Shown: positions 24,685 to 34,161 of the stretch, piece after piece
Layout: every line of letters begins with the position of its first letter
Position numbering within the stretch: the first letter of the stretch is position 1
From: Alistipes sp.
GTDB taxonomy: Bacteria; Bacteroidota; Bacteroidia; Bacteroidales; Rikenellaceae
Direction of reading: 5' to 3'
NCBI GenBank assembly: GCA_017532885.1
Contig: JAFXIS010000078.1
Span: 50,002-114,001 of the forward strand
Length of the DNA: 64,000 nucleotides
The notes under the pieces: model-generated
Database searches by the model: none
Seen by the model: the letters and a program-made list of their open reading frames with translations, nothing else
Told to the model about the DNA's origin: nothing
Position numbers and translations under genes: made by a program

Positions 24685-27669
24685 ATGTTGAGAAATTCTA
24701 TATTGTCACTTGTTGTGCTATTGAGCGTTGCATTGCCGCTATATGCGCAAAAGGGTGAAACTGAAGCAAAAGTGGAACGAGGATGTTCGCTATATGAGTT
24801 TGGACACTACGCCGAGGCGCGTGCCGAACTGTTGGCTGCGCGTGAGGAGCTGTCAAAAGTGTCGGATAAATTCGCCATCGAGCGTATCGATTACTATGTT
24901 GCGCTGTGTGATGTGGAGCTTAAACGCGCGGAGGTGGAGAGTCGCCTGAAGAAGTTTATTTCGGATTATCCCGGCTCGGCATACTCTAATGAGGTGCAGT
25001 TTGCGCTGGGCGTTCACTATTGCATCGAGGGTGATGCCGCTCGTGCGGAGGAGGTTATGCAGGTTGTGAATTATGAGAAATTAGACCCCGAGAGCCGCGA
25101 CCGTTATGACCTGCGCATGGGATATATGGCATTTATGCGTGGCGATTATCCTGCGGCAAAGGGCCATTTCGGGAATATTCAAGGTAAAGGCGATTATGCC
25201 GACCATGCTCTCTATTACATTTCGTATATGTCTTATGCCGAGGGCGATATAGCTAAGGCGCGCGAGGGATTTACCAAGTTGAAACATAGCATGCAGTATG
25301 GCGACCTGATGCCGCATTATCTTTTGCAGCTCGACTTTAAGCAGGGCGATTATCGTTCGGTTGTGGAACAAGGTGACGCCATTATTGCAAATACTACCGA
25401 GGAGCAGGCACTGCAACTCAATCGCATGATGTCGGAGTCGTGGTTTCAACTCTCTAATTACGAGAAGGCTGTGAAATATATGGAGGCATATAGGGCTTTA
25501 GGCGGCAAAATGGGGCGTGTCGAGAACTATATAATGGGATATTCGTTACATCGTCGCACGCTTTATGCCGAGGCTGCACCATATCTGCGCGAGGCGTGTG
25601 GTGCGGATGATATGCTTACGCAAAATGCTTCGTATCACCTTGCTGATTGCTATTTGCGTAGCGGCGATAAACAGAATGCGATGTACTCGTTTGCGATGTC
25701 GTCAAACAGCTCATTCGATGTGGCTATTGCCGAGGATGCGCTGTTTAATTATGGCAAATTGCAGTATGAGTTGGGTGGAGGGCACTTCAATGAGGCGATA
25801 AATATCCTAAGTCGTTATGTGGAGCGATATCCGAAGTCGGAGCGCACCGACGAGGTACGGGCGCTGCTTGTGGCGGCATATTACAATTCGCACAACTATA
25901 CGGCGGCATATGAGGCTATAAAGCGAATTCCATCGCCCGATAATGATGTGTTGCTGGCTTTGCAGAAGATATCGTACTTTAATGGCTTGGAGGCTTACAG
26001 CGAGGGTGAACTTGCAAAGGCGCAGAGCGCTTTGCGCGAGTCGTTGGAAGTGGGCCTGAATGCTAAATACAATGCTTTGGCAGCGTTCTGGTTGGGTGAG
26101 ATAGCCTATTCGGAGGGCAATATAGACGAGGCGTTGCGCCATTATCGCAGTTATATGGCGCGAGCACCGCGTACGGGAAGAGAGTATGCTATGGCACAAT
26201 ATAATGTGGGCTACTGCTATTTCAATGAGAGTAATTATTCGCAGGCGGGTAGGGCATATGATGACTTTTTGGATATCTACTCTCTGCGCGACTCGTATCA
26301 TGCCGATGCGCTGAATCGTCGTGGCGATATACACTATGCGCAGCGAGAGTTTGATAAGGCGATATCGCGATATAATGATGCTATTGCAATGGCTACTCCT
26401 GAACGGTATTATGCCGAGTATCAGCGCGCCATAACTTTGGGCGTAAGTGGCAATGTGCAGTCGAAGATTGACGCCTTGAAGGCAATTGTCGAGGGCAATC
26501 GTGGCGATTATGTCGATGCTGCAACTTATGAGTTGGGTAAGACCTACATCGCTAAGGAACAGTATGATAAGGGCGTTGCGATGTTGGAGCGATTTGTGAA
26601 GGAGTATCCTTCGTCGCAATATTATCTGCAAGCGTTGTCGGACCTGGGTTTGGCGTATATGAATTTGGGCGATAAGGCGAAGGCTTTGAAATATTACGAT
26701 ATGGTCGTGAAGGCGGCTCCGCAGTCGTCGCAGTCGAAGAGTGCGTTGCAGGGCATTCGTGAGATATATATTGAGCGCGGAGATGCCGATGCCTATTTCG
26801 ATTATGCCGAGAAACAGGGTCTGGAGAGCAATGTGAGTGCTATGGCGAGGGATTCGTTGTCGTATGCCGCAGCACAGAAACTCTATCTTGGAGATAAGAT
26901 TCAGGAGGCGTCGGTAAGTTTTAAGGGCTACCTTATGAATTATCCGAGCGGATATTATCGTTATGACGCATTGTTCTTCTTGAGTGATTGCTACATTCGC
27001 GAGGGCATGGAGGCCGAAGCGATTGAGTCACTATCGGAGTTGGCTACGGCGGGGCGTACACAATATTCGGAGCGCGTATTGGATAAATTGGCGTCGTTGT
27101 GCTACAAGAGTGAGCGTTGGGCACAAGCAGCAAAGGCGTATCGCGAATTATACGATGTTACGCAGGATGATGCGGCGAAAAAGAGTGCCGCGTCGGGCTA
27201 TATAGCCTCTACGCTGAAGTATGGCTCGGATGGCGAGATTATAGCTATGGCGGAGGATGTGGAGCAACTGACACAGGTGACAGCAGTGGCGCGTCGTAAG
27301 GCGCGTTATGCCAAGGCGTCGATACTCCAACGCGAGGGTCGTGAGGCTGAAGCGCTGGAGATATATAAGGTTTTGAGTGCCGAAACCAAGAGTGCCGAGG
27401 GTGCCGAGGCTCGTTATCGTGTGATTGATGCGGAGTATAAGTCGGGTAATCTGCAAAAGGCCGAGAATATGGTCTACGAATTTTCGGATAGCAAAACGCC
27501 GCAAAACTATTGGTTGGCGAAGGCGTTTATATTGTTGGGCGATATATATATGAGCAGGGAGGATGCGTTCCAGGCGCGTGCTACATACCAGAGCGTTGTG
27601 GATGGCTATACCCCCGCCGATGATGGTATTGTCGATGAGGCGAAGGCTCGAATTGCAAAAATGAATTAG
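24685..27669 (+). CDS. Large secreted tetratricopeptide-repeat protein
   Basis: A 994-residue protein with signal peptide MLRNSILSLVVLLSVALPLYAQ. The rest is built almost entirely of TPR-like helical repeats (e.g. YYLQALSDLGLAYMNLGDKAKALKYYDMVVKAAP near 640). It is expected in the periplasm or attached to the envelope as a protein-protein scaffold. It is followed 12 nt later by an outer-membrane barrel protein, so the pair probably works together in the envelope. Base use is typical of the window. No enzymatic domain is seen. Confidence 0.85.
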   Translation: MLRNSILSLVVLLSVALPLYAQKGETEAKVERGCSLYEFGHYAEARAELLAAREELSKVSDKFAIERIDYYVALCDVELKRAEVESRLKKFISDYPGSAYSNEVQFALGVHYCIEGDAARAEEVMQVVNYEKLDPESRDRYDLRMGYMAFMRGDYPAAKGHFGNIQGKGDYADHALYYISYMSYAEGDIAKAREGFTKLKHSMQYGDLMPHYLLQLDFKQGDYRSVVEQGDAIIANTTEEQALQLNRMMSESWFQLSNYEKAVKYMEAYRALGGKMGRVENYIMGYSLHRRTLYAEAAPYLREACGADDMLTQNASYHLADCYLRSGDKQNAMYSFAMSSNSSFDVAIAEDALFNYGKLQYELGGGHFNEAINILSRYVERYPKSERTDEVRALLVAAYYNSHNYTAAYEAIKRIPSPDNDVLLALQKISYFNGLEAYSEGELAKAQSALRESLEVGLNAKYNALAAFWLGEIAYSEGNIDEALRHYRSYMARAPRTGREYAMAQYNVGYCYFNESNYSQAGRAYDDFLDIYSLRDSYHADALNRRGDIHYAQREFDKAISRYNDAIAMATPERYYAEYQRAITLGVSGNVQSKIDALKAIVEGNRGDYVDAATYELGKTYIAKEQYDKGVAMLERFVKEYPSSQYYLQALSDLGLAYMNLGDKAKALKYYDMVVKAAPQSSQSKSALQGIREIYIERGDADAYFDYAEKQGLESNVSAMARDSLSYAAAQKLYLGDKIQEASVSFKGYLMNYPSGYYRYDALFFLSDCYIREGMEAEAIESLSELATAGRTQYSERVLDKLASLCYKSERWAQAAKAYRELYDVTQDDAAKKSAASGYIASTLKYGSDGEIIAMAEDVEQLTQVTAVARRKARYAKASILQREGREAEALEIYKVLSAETKSAEGAEARYRVIDAEYKSGNLQKAENMVYEFSDSKTPQNYWLAKAFILLGDIYMSREDAFQARATYQSVVDGYTPADDGIVDEAKARIAKMN

Positions 27670-27681
27670 ACTTAAGTGAAG

Positions 27682-29361
27682 ATGAAGAGATTTTTATATA
27701 TTACATTGCTGTGCGCAGGGGTGCTGTTATCGACCACCTCAATGGCGCAGGTGGCGAAGCAGGTTGAGGTGTCGAAAGATTATGCCCCCACGGTCGATAA
27801 GGCGCAGAAAATAGCTATCGTGCCCGATATGACCGATACGGTAAAGATGCAGCCTGAAATAGAGTATACTATTACGCCACGCACTTATGCCACTTCGCTA
27901 TTGACTGAAAATTTCCGTCCTGCGACAATCGCTTATTGGGATTATAGCCATTCGCGACCTCTGTATCTGAAGGCTGCTGCGGGCGTGCCTTTGGCGAGCG
28001 AGGTGGATGCTTATCTTTCGACCTATAACAAGGATAGAGGCTATGCTATGGCGTATGTCAATCATTGGGGCGATTATCGCAATCGCCATACTTTGACAGG
28101 CGAGAAAATCTCAAACCACACTACCGAAATGTCGAATCGCGTGGGTGCGCGTGCCGGATTGTTTGTGCGTCGTCGTACGCTTGAGGTGGATATCTATGGC
28201 GATAATCAGCTGCGCCATCGTTATCCTACAACAGGAGAGAAAATAACCTACGGAAAGGTGCAGGGCAAGGTGCGTTTCGGCGATGATTTTACAGATATGA
28301 GCCGCTGGAACTTTGATGTGGAGATAGGTGGTGGTGTTTTTGGCCATGAGGTCCGTAATTTGCAGCCCCAGGAGCGATTCTCGCAATCGGGTGTAGGTGT
28401 AAATGCGGCAATGGGCAAACTGCTGGCGGATAAACATCTGCTGATGTTGCATGCTGCGTATGACGGTTATTTTGGCGGGGAGGCGTTGTCGCCATATAGC
28501 AATAATTCGCTGATGGCGGGTCTTAGATATGGCTTTAGCGGTAAGCGGACAAATCTGATTGTAGGTGCTGATTATCGTTACGATAAATTGTCGGAGGCGA
28601 CATCCTCGCCACATCATATATTGCCTTATTTGCATATTACATGGCAGAGTGCCACCGAGCGATTTGTCCCTTTTGTGGAGTTTAATGGCGAATTGGTGCG
28701 TCATGACTTCTCGTCGCTTAAGTATGAAAATCCATTCTTTGCGGCTACTTCGGCGACCGCTTTGGCTTTGGCAATGTTGCCTAACGAGGTGAAATATAAT
28801 GGTCGCATAGGTATTGGCGGCAATTTGGGCAAGGGGCTGTTCTCATATAACCTTTCGGCGGAGCTGTCGTTCGCGGATGACCACCTATATTGGTATGCGT
28901 CGGGTGCCGATTACTCGTTTGTTACGGCTTATCAGCACTCGTTGCGATTGGATGGTGGTGTGAAGCTGCATCCTGCAAGGTGGTTTGAGTCGGAACTCTC
29001 GGCTGCGGTGTACGCGTGGGAAAATTATGATGATTATTACGCTAATCGTCCCAATTTTGAGGCAGATATCGATTTGCGATTTATGGCTCGCCGATTCCGC
29101 GCAGAGCTGAACTTGGGCTATGCTTCGGCTATAAAGTGGATGACGCTGAATGCTCCTCAGAGCGAGAATCAGCCGGCAACATACGGATATGTCAAGACGG
29201 GCGGTACGCTGCAGTTGGGTGTGAATGTCGAGTGGCGCATATCCAATCGCATGGCGCTCTTTGCCGAGGGACATAACTTGACGGCCAGCAAGGTCTATGA
29301 GTGGTTGGGTTATTACGATTCCACTCCGCAGGCTATGCTTGGCGTAAAGATGACATTCTAA
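27682..29361 (+). CDS. Outer-membrane beta-barrel protein (TonB-receptor-like, no plug seen)
   Basis: A 559-residue exported protein (signal MKRFLYITLLCAGVLLSTTSMAQ). After a short N-terminal segment (VEVSKDYAPTVDKAQKI...) come alternating amphipathic strands rich in Tyr, Trp and Arg. It ends YYDSTPQAMLGVKMTF, with the terminal Phe expected of BAM-inserted barrels. Its late segments resemble TonB-dependent receptors (FAEGHNLTASKVYEWLGYYDSTPQ), but no plug domain or TonB box is visible, and it is shorter than usual receptors. The ATG at 27682 is preferred to the GTG two codons upstream. Confidence 0.78.
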   Translation: MKRFLYITLLCAGVLLSTTSMAQVAKQVEVSKDYAPTVDKAQKIAIVPDMTDTVKMQPEIEYTITPRTYATSLLTENFRPATIAYWDYSHSRPLYLKAAAGVPLASEVDAYLSTYNKDRGYAMAYVNHWGDYRNRHTLTGEKISNHTTEMSNRVGARAGLFVRRRTLEVDIYGDNQLRHRYPTTGEKITYGKVQGKVRFGDDFTDMSRWNFDVEIGGGVFGHEVRNLQPQERFSQSGVGVNAAMGKLLADKHLLMLHAAYDGYFGGEALSPYSNNSLMAGLRYGFSGKRTNLIVGADYRYDKLSEATSSPHHILPYLHITWQSATERFVPFVEFNGELVRHDFSSLKYENPFFAATSATALALAMLPNEVKYNGRIGIGGNLGKGLFSYNLSAELSFADDHLYWYASGADYSFVTAYQHSLRLDGGVKLHPARWFESELSAAVYAWENYDDYYANRPNFEADIDLRFMARRFRAELNLGYASAIKWMTLNAPQSENQPATYGYVKTGGTLQLGVNVEWRISNRMALFAEGHNLTASKVYEWLGYYDSTPQAMLGVKMTF

Positions 29362-29390
29362 AGAAGAAAAACCAACTAAATATCGATAAT

Positions 29391-30863
29391 ATGAAAAAGC
29401 TGTTTTTAATATGTCTTGCGGTGTTCGCATTTGCTTCATGTAGCGACGAGGGCCCCACAAATCCTGCGGATAACAAACCGCCTATAGTGTATGATAAAAT
29501 TTTGTTTGCGGATGAAGAGCTCCCATCTCTCTTTAATGCTTATTCCGGAACGGCGACCGTAAAGTTTAATAGTACGGCGGATTGGCGAGTGATGGTTGAA
29601 GATGCTCAGGCTACAATAGATGGGGGTTATGTTAAGCCGGATTGGGTTACGGTGGAGCCGGAGAATGGTGCCGCAGGCGATGCTGAAATCACGATAAGTG
29701 TTAAGCCTAATTGTCCTTATCGGGCGTCTATGCGTAAAGCGAGAATCTCTATTTATGCGGGTAATACGATGAGGGAGTTTTATGTCAGTCAGGAGCATTT
29801 TTCGACCACCATTGATAAAGCGATGGATCCGACATATAGCTCAACCGACTTTTCGCAGGATGGCGTGACTTCGGTTATGCAATATACCAATGTGAGTGGC
29901 GGAGAGGGTATTAACCTTGTATTTATGGGTGATGGATTTACCGACAGGTTGATTGCCGACGGCACTTACGATAATATTATGCGTACAGCTATGGAATCAC
30001 TCTTCTCGTATGAGCCATACAAATCGTTCCGCCATTATTTTACCTGCCACCAGATAAATGTGGTGTCGAAGGATGAAACCATTGCCGAGGGACACGAAAC
30101 AGCCTTGAATGTGACGCTTGACCCGAAAAGCACCGTGATTGATGGTGATAATCAAAAAGTTATTGACTATTTAATCGAGAAGCTGGGCCTTCCGGAGAGT
30201 GTTATGGATAACACGATTGCTTTTGTGATTGTAAATTCAACCTCTCGTCATGGCACTTGCCATCTATTTGGTCAGACCGAGTTCAGCCCTGATGGCGGAG
30301 GCTTCACTGTGGCATATGCATCGTTGAGTGATTTCAGAAATACCCTTGTTCATGAGGGTAGCCACGGATTTGCAAAACTTGATGATGAGTATACGACAGC
30401 CGATGGTCAGATGTCGGAGGATGATAAAAATACTTACGAGGTGTTCTATAAACCTATGGGTTGGTTTAAGAATGTAGATATAACCAATGACCCGAATAAG
30501 ATTAAATGGAGCCGCTTCCTCTCAGATTCGCGTTATGCGTCAGACGATATCGGAATATTTGAGGGTGCTGCATATTGTTATTTCGGAGCATATCGCCCTT
30601 CGGTAAACAGTATGATGAATGCAAGCTATGACGGCTATGGTTTCAATGCTCCTTCGCGTGAAGCGATATATCACCGCATCCATAAAATAGCCTTTGGCCC
30701 GGAGTGGGAGTATGACTATGAGAAGTTTGTCGAGTACGATGCTAAAAATATTGGCGATAGTAGAATTACTCGCGCCGGAGGAGATTTCCGCTATGTGGAA
30801 AATGTTACTCACCAATCACCTATAATACACAAAAATTCTTGGAAAGATGAAATCGGAAAATAG
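29391..30863 (+). CDS. M64-type metallopeptidase lipoprotein with BACON-like domain
   Basis: A 490-residue lipoprotein (signal ...AVFAFASCSDE, Cys19). Residues about 50-140 look like a BACON/Ig-type domain (STADWRVMVED, PDWVTVEPENGAAGDAEITISV, RKARISIYAG). The rest resembles the IgA peptidase M64 family. It has GINLVFMGDGFTD near 180 and the zinc site HEGSHGFAKLDDEY near 345, which gives His-Glu-x-x-His plus a downstream Asp/Glu. Bacteroidales M64 proteins are surface or periplasmic. The substrate is unknown, and immunoglobulin cleavage should not be assumed. Its 3' end overlaps the small lipoprotein gene by 17 nt. Confidence 0.87.
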   Translation: MKKLFLICLAVFAFASCSDEGPTNPADNKPPIVYDKILFADEELPSLFNAYSGTATVKFNSTADWRVMVEDAQATIDGGYVKPDWVTVEPENGAAGDAEITISVKPNCPYRASMRKARISIYAGNTMREFYVSQEHFSTTIDKAMDPTYSSTDFSQDGVTSVMQYTNVSGGEGINLVFMGDGFTDRLIADGTYDNIMRTAMESLFSYEPYKSFRHYFTCHQINVVSKDETIAEGHETALNVTLDPKSTVIDGDNQKVIDYLIEKLGLPESVMDNTIAFVIVNSTSRHGTCHLFGQTEFSPDGGGFTVAYASLSDFRNTLVHEGSHGFAKLDDEYTTADGQMSEDDKNTYEVFYKPMGWFKNVDITNDPNKIKWSRFLSDSRYASDDIGIFEGAAYCYFGAYRPSVNSMMNASYDGYGFNAPSREAIYHRIHKIAFGPEWEYDYEKFVEYDAKNIGDSRITRAGGDFRYVENVTHQSPIIHKNSWKDEIGK

Positions 30864-31062
30864 AAATAATATACTCCTTTCTGCCGCAGTGGTGCTTTTT
30901 GTTGCGTTGTTTACCACAGGTTGCGCATCGTGCAGAAATAAGAAGGCAGAGGCTACGCCGATAAACGAAACGGACAGCATAGAGCAACCGCAACCTTTGC
31001 ATCCGCCTATCGTAATACCTCACTCATGGCGCGAGGAGGTGGGCTCGGCAGATAAAGATTAA
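30847..31062 (+). CDS. Small putative lipoprotein, unknown function
   Basis: A 71-residue protein with a hydrophobic stretch (ILLSAAVVLFVALFTTGCASC) ending in a good lipobox (TTGC, Cys26). A short Pro-rich tail (QPQPLHPPIVIPHSW) follows. Its ATG overlaps the end of the M64 gene by 17 nt in another frame, a coupling that supports it being real. No family is recognised. Confidence 0.55.
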   Translation: MKSENRNNILLSAAVVLFVALFTTGCASCRNKKAEATPINETDSIEQPQPLHPPIVIPHSWREEVGSADKD

Positions 31063-31121
31063 AGCACCTAAAGGGGAAATGTTGCCTTTGGGCTCGGTTG
31101 TAATGCAAAATTGGAGGTGGA

Positions 31122-31613
31122 TTATTCTACCTCCAATTGCATTATATAGTCGTTCATTACAAAGCCGTAACCTATGTCGTTATCCTCTTCGGCGATTATC
31201 TCGAAACCTTTGTGGAGGTATACCTCGCGAGCATGATGATTATCGCGGTTTACGGTCAGGTATATAGCCTTGATATCCTCCTCGCGGCATATTTGTCGCA
31301 TGACATCCAATCCTACGGAGAAGATTCCCAAACCACGATACTCTTTTAGGATGTAGAACTTGCTCAGAAAGAGCCTTTCGCCTTGAGGCTGCACGCCAAA
31401 ATAGGCTAAAATATCACCATCCTGCTCGAAGATGAAATAACGATAGCCGTGCATGATTTGGCCCATTATCGCCTCGATGCTTTGGTACTTCTTGAGCATA
31501 TATTCAATTTGCTCTGCCGAGCAGAACGATATGTTCGCCTCGCGCCACACCTTGCGGGCAGTTTTTGCCAAGCGGGCAATATCAGCCTCGCTAAATATCT
31601 CTCGTAGATTCAT
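31122..31613 (-). CDS. GNAT-family N-acetyltransferase
   Basis: A 163-residue GNAT. The acetyl-CoA pyrophosphate motif A is ILKEYRGLGIFSVGLD near residue 90, followed by YLTVNRDNHHAREVYLHKGFEIIAEEDNDIG, the usual strand 5 to strand 7 sequence. The acceptor (polyamine, protein or small molecule) is unknown. It lies 12 nt downstream of ung on the same strand, so the two are probably cotranscribed. Its terminal codons form one arm of a hairpin at 31103-31143. Confidence 0.85.
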   Translation of the reverse strand: MNLREIFSEADIARLAKTARKVWREANISFCSAEQIEYMLKKYQSIEAIMGQIMHGYRYFIFEQDGDILAYFGVQPQGERLFLSKFYILKEYRGLGIFSVGLDVMRQICREEDIKAIYLTVNRDNHHAREVYLHKGFEIIAEEDNDIGYGFVMNDYIMQLEVE

Positions 31614-31625
31614 GTCGCTAAATTT

Positions 31626-32288
31626 TTACCAAACAACAGGCTCTTTACCTATGCTTTGCAGATAGGCATTTGCTTGTGAAAAGTGTTTGCATCCGAAAAA
31701 TCCGCGATAAGCCGAAAGTGGAGAGGGGTGCACGCTCTTTAGGATAAGGTTAGTTCGCGGATTGGCAATTTGACCCTTGCGCTGGGCATAACTTCCCCAT
31801 AACATATATACTATGCCCTGCTTACGCTCGGCGATGATGCGTACAACGGCATCGGTAAACTGCTCCCAGCCTCGACCCGCGTGTGATGCCGCTTCATGAG
31901 CTTTTACCGTAAGTACAGAGTTTAGTAGCAATACACCCTGCTCTGCCCAACGGTCCAGATTACCGCTCGAAGGGGTGGGGGTGCCAATGTCGCTACTTAT
32001 CTCCTTGAAGATGTTTTGCAGTGATGGCGGAAAAGGCACTCCGTCATTCACCGAGAAGCATAAACCATTGGCTTGACCCGGACCATGATAGGGGTCTTGA
32101 CCTATGATTATGACTTTTAGCGACTCTACGGGGCATTTGTCGAAGGCGCGAAATATATTCCGCCCGGCAGGGAATATTGTACCTGCGGAGTACTCCTGTT
32201 TGACAAATTTTGTTAAATCCTCGAAGTAGGGCTTGTCGAATTCTTCCTGCAATAGAGCCTTCCAATCGGCTGCAATTTTTACATCCAT
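31626..32288 (-). CDS. ung: Uracil-DNA glycosylase
   Basis: A 220-residue family 1 UDG, which removes uracil from DNA. The water-activating loop is GQDPYHGPGQANGLCFSV near residue 64, and the Leu-intercalation loop is HPSPLSAYRGFFGCKHF near 190 with the catalytic His. LLNSVLTV near 122 is the uracil-recognition strand. Full length. It is divergent from the alkaline phosphatase gene. Confidence 0.95.
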   Translation of the reverse strand: MDVKIAADWKALLQEEFDKPYFEDLTKFVKQEYSAGTIFPAGRNIFRAFDKCPVESLKVIIIGQDPYHGPGQANGLCFSVNDGVPFPPSLQNIFKEISSDIGTPTPSSGNLDRWAEQGVLLLNSVLTVKAHEAASHAGRGWEQFTDAVVRIIAERKQGIVYMLWGSYAQRKGQIANPRTNLILKSVHPSPLSAYRGFFGCKHFSQANAYLQSIGKEPVVW

Positions 32289-32312
32289 ATATATAATATA
32301 AAGTGTTTATCG

Positions 32313-32345
32313 TTTGGTAAAAATACAAAAAAAATGGTAACTTTG
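32313..32345 (+). promoter_or_regulatory. Promoter of the alkaline phosphatase gene
   Basis: TTTG at 32313-32316, 21 bp, TAACTTTG at 32338-32345. The ATG is at 32378. Confidence 0.7.
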
Positions 32346-32377
32346 TGGGCATAAAGATATAAAACATGTAAAATGTT

Positions 32378-33493
32378 ATGAAAAAGTTATTCCTGATTTT
32401 GACTATGGTGGCTGTGGGCGTTGCATGTTGCAATACTGCGGCTCGAGAGGCCTCGAATGAGGAGGTGCGAAATATAATCTACATGATAGGTGACGGCATG
32501 GGCTTGGCTCATGTGTCAATGTTGAAAATCGAGGGTAAGTATGCCGATACGGCATTTGATAGAGCAGAAAATATTGCATTGATTACTACTCATTCGGTGA
32601 ATAATCGCGTTACCGACTCTGCTGCTGCGGGTACAGCATTGGCTACCGGCTATAAAACAAATAACAGCATGATAGGTATGACACCCGATAGTGTAGTGGT
32701 GGAGTCTATGATGATGAAGGCCGAAAGAGAGGGCTATGCTACGGGTTTGGCATATACCTGCTATTTGCAACATGCCACTCCTGCGGCGTTCTATGCAAAT
32801 TCTTTGCATCGTGATTCTACCGATATTATCACAGGATGTTTCATAAAGAGTGATGTCGATGTGGCTTTGGGTGGAGGTCGAGCATTTGTCGAGGGCTTCT
32901 ACGCAAAGCAGGGTAAGGATTATAAGGCGGAGTTGGCGGCGCTCGGATATCAGGTGTTGCATAGCCAAGATGAGTTGGCGAATGTGACCGAGGGTAAGGT
33001 CGTAGGACTCTTTGCCGAGGATAATCTGCCCAAGATGAGTGACGGTCGTGGCGACTATTTGTTGCAGGCTACAAATAAGGCGTTGGAGATTTTGACAAAC
33101 AATGTCGAGAAGGAGAAGAAGCGTGGCTTCATGTTGATGGTCGAGGGCTCAAAGATTGATTACCGCTCGCATGCTAACGACTCAGAGGGTATTTTGGCCG
33201 AGATGCGCGATTTCGAGAAGTGCGTAGCCGCGGCTATGGATTATGCCGATGCGCATCCGGGTACACTCGTTGTGGTATGTGCTGACCATGAAACAGGCGG
33301 AGTCTCTATTCCGAGCCAATCTACCGACTTTAAGAGAGCCGACAGCGGAATTAATTATCGCTATGCAACAAGGGGCCATTCGGGAACAATGGTGCCGGTG
33401 TATCTCTATGGTGCTGGTGCTGAACGCATAAATGGTATAATGGACAATACCGAATTGGCAAAGCAGCTTATGCAACTCATAGCGTTAGAATAG
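32378..33493 (+). CDS. Alkaline phosphatase (PhoA family), exported
   Basis: A 371-residue phosphomonoesterase. The signal segment ends VGVACCN, probably a lipoprotein (Cys17 or 18). Metal and nucleophile sites are visible: Asp in YMIGDGMG (about 37), the nucleophilic Ser in TDSAAAGTALATG (about 87), EGSKIDYRSHAND near 257, CADHETGG near 303 and the His of RGHSGTMVP near 335. It releases phosphate in the periplasm. It is shorter than E. coli PhoA (471) and single-copy here. A hairpin at 33535-33560 follows. Confidence 0.92.
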   Translation: MKKLFLILTMVAVGVACCNTAAREASNEEVRNIIYMIGDGMGLAHVSMLKIEGKYADTAFDRAENIALITTHSVNNRVTDSAAAGTALATGYKTNNSMIGMTPDSVVVESMMMKAEREGYATGLAYTCYLQHATPAAFYANSLHRDSTDIITGCFIKSDVDVALGGGRAFVEGFYAKQGKDYKAELAALGYQVLHSQDELANVTEGKVVGLFAEDNLPKMSDGRGDYLLQATNKALEILTNNVEKEKKRGFMLMVEGSKIDYRSHANDSEGILAEMRDFEKCVAAAMDYADAHPGTLVVVCADHETGGVSIPSQSTDFKRADSGINYRYATRGHSGTMVPVYLYGAGAERINGIMDNTELAKQLMQLIALE

Positions 33494-33534
33494 ATGCTGT
33501 TGCCATTAGGATGAGATGTTGAGTATAAAAATGT

Positions 33535-33563
33535 GAGGGTGACCACTTTAGGTCACCCTCTTT
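33535..33563. terminator. Terminator hairpin between convergent genes
   Basis: gagggtgacc pairs perfectly with ggtcaccctc around acttta. It is followed by a short ttt on the plus strand and preceded by AT-rich sequence on the other. It lies between the alkaline phosphatase gene and the minus-strand membrane protein gene. Confidence 0.75.
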
Positions 33564-33567
33564 GCGA

Positions 33568-33897
33568 CTAATGTGGTAAAAAGTCGCTGAAAAACGAACT
33601 GAAAAACTTAATCGTTGCCCTATAACCTCGCTGGGCGACAGATGCGACATCATATATAGTGTCGAGTTGGTCGCGAAGGTAATCCATCGATTTGCGCGCT
33701 GCCGTCAAATATATCATCAGCGACACAATAAGGAATACTCCTCCGACGATAAGCGTCGCGATTGAACCCGATTTTATAATCTCGGCAACCCATATTACAA
33801 GTGCTACGACCAGCAGCACAAACGCTATAATAGCGGTTGTTATAAAGAGGATTATGGGTGTAAACACCTTTCGGGGCGACGGATTAATGTTGTCCAT
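33568..33897 (-). CDS. Small membrane protein (phage-holin/DUF-like), unknown function
   Basis: A 109-residue protein with two strong transmembrane segments (about residues 14-38 and 46-67) followed by an amphipathic tail (KSMDYLRDQLDTIYDVASVAQRGYRATIKFF). It lies 24 nt downstream of a YtxH-like gene on the same strand. In Bacteroidales such pairs resemble envelope-stress or holin-like membrane proteins. Assignment beyond 'membrane protein' is not supported. Confidence 0.7.
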   Translation of the reverse strand: MDNINPSPRKVFTPIILFITTAIIAFVLLVVALVIWVAEIIKSGSIATLIVGGVFLIVSLMIYLTAARKSMDYLRDQLDTIYDVASVAQRGYRATIKFFSSFFSDFLPH

Positions 33898-33921
33898 TGT
33901 TCGATAGCGTTAGGTTGCTGA

Positions 33922-34092
33922 CTATTTGTCGTGACAGTGGCAGCGAATCTTCTCGCCCTCCTGTTCAACATAATCGCGAATCTTATCGCGCAATTCAGAA
34001 CCCGATTGTGGTGTTGTGAGCATTGCGGTTATCGAGCCCACCAAAACGCCTCCAAAAAATGAGAGGAGGCTGCAAAGACCTGTGTTTTTCAT
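33922..34092 (-). CDS. YtxH-like small membrane protein
   Basis: A 56-residue protein with one glycine-rich transmembrane helix (LLSFFGGVLVGSITAMLTTPQSGSELRDKI). This is the YtxH/GvpP-type pattern, with the membrane helix followed by the P-x-S-G-x-E-L-R-x-K-I helix, and a His/Cys tail (CHCHDK) ends it. The ATG at 34092 is chosen because upstream codons in the longer frame run into the divergent promoter. The role is probably envelope stress; this is inferred from the family. Confidence 0.72.
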   Translation of the reverse strand: MKNTGLCSLLSFFGGVLVGSITAMLTTPQSGSELRDKIRDYVEQEGEKIRCHCHDK

Positions 34093-34146
34093 AACTGTAT
34101 TAGTTTTAATTCGTATCGAGGAGTTGCAAAATCCGAGCCATACGAC

Positions 34147-34154
34147 TACCTTTG
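34147..34154 (+). promoter_or_regulatory. -7 box very close to the SLOG start codon
   Basis: TACCTTTG ends 7 nt before the ATG at 34162. Transcription would start at or within a few bases of the start codon, giving a leaderless or near-leaderless message. Confidence 0.6.
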
Positions 34155-34161
34155 TGTTGTG

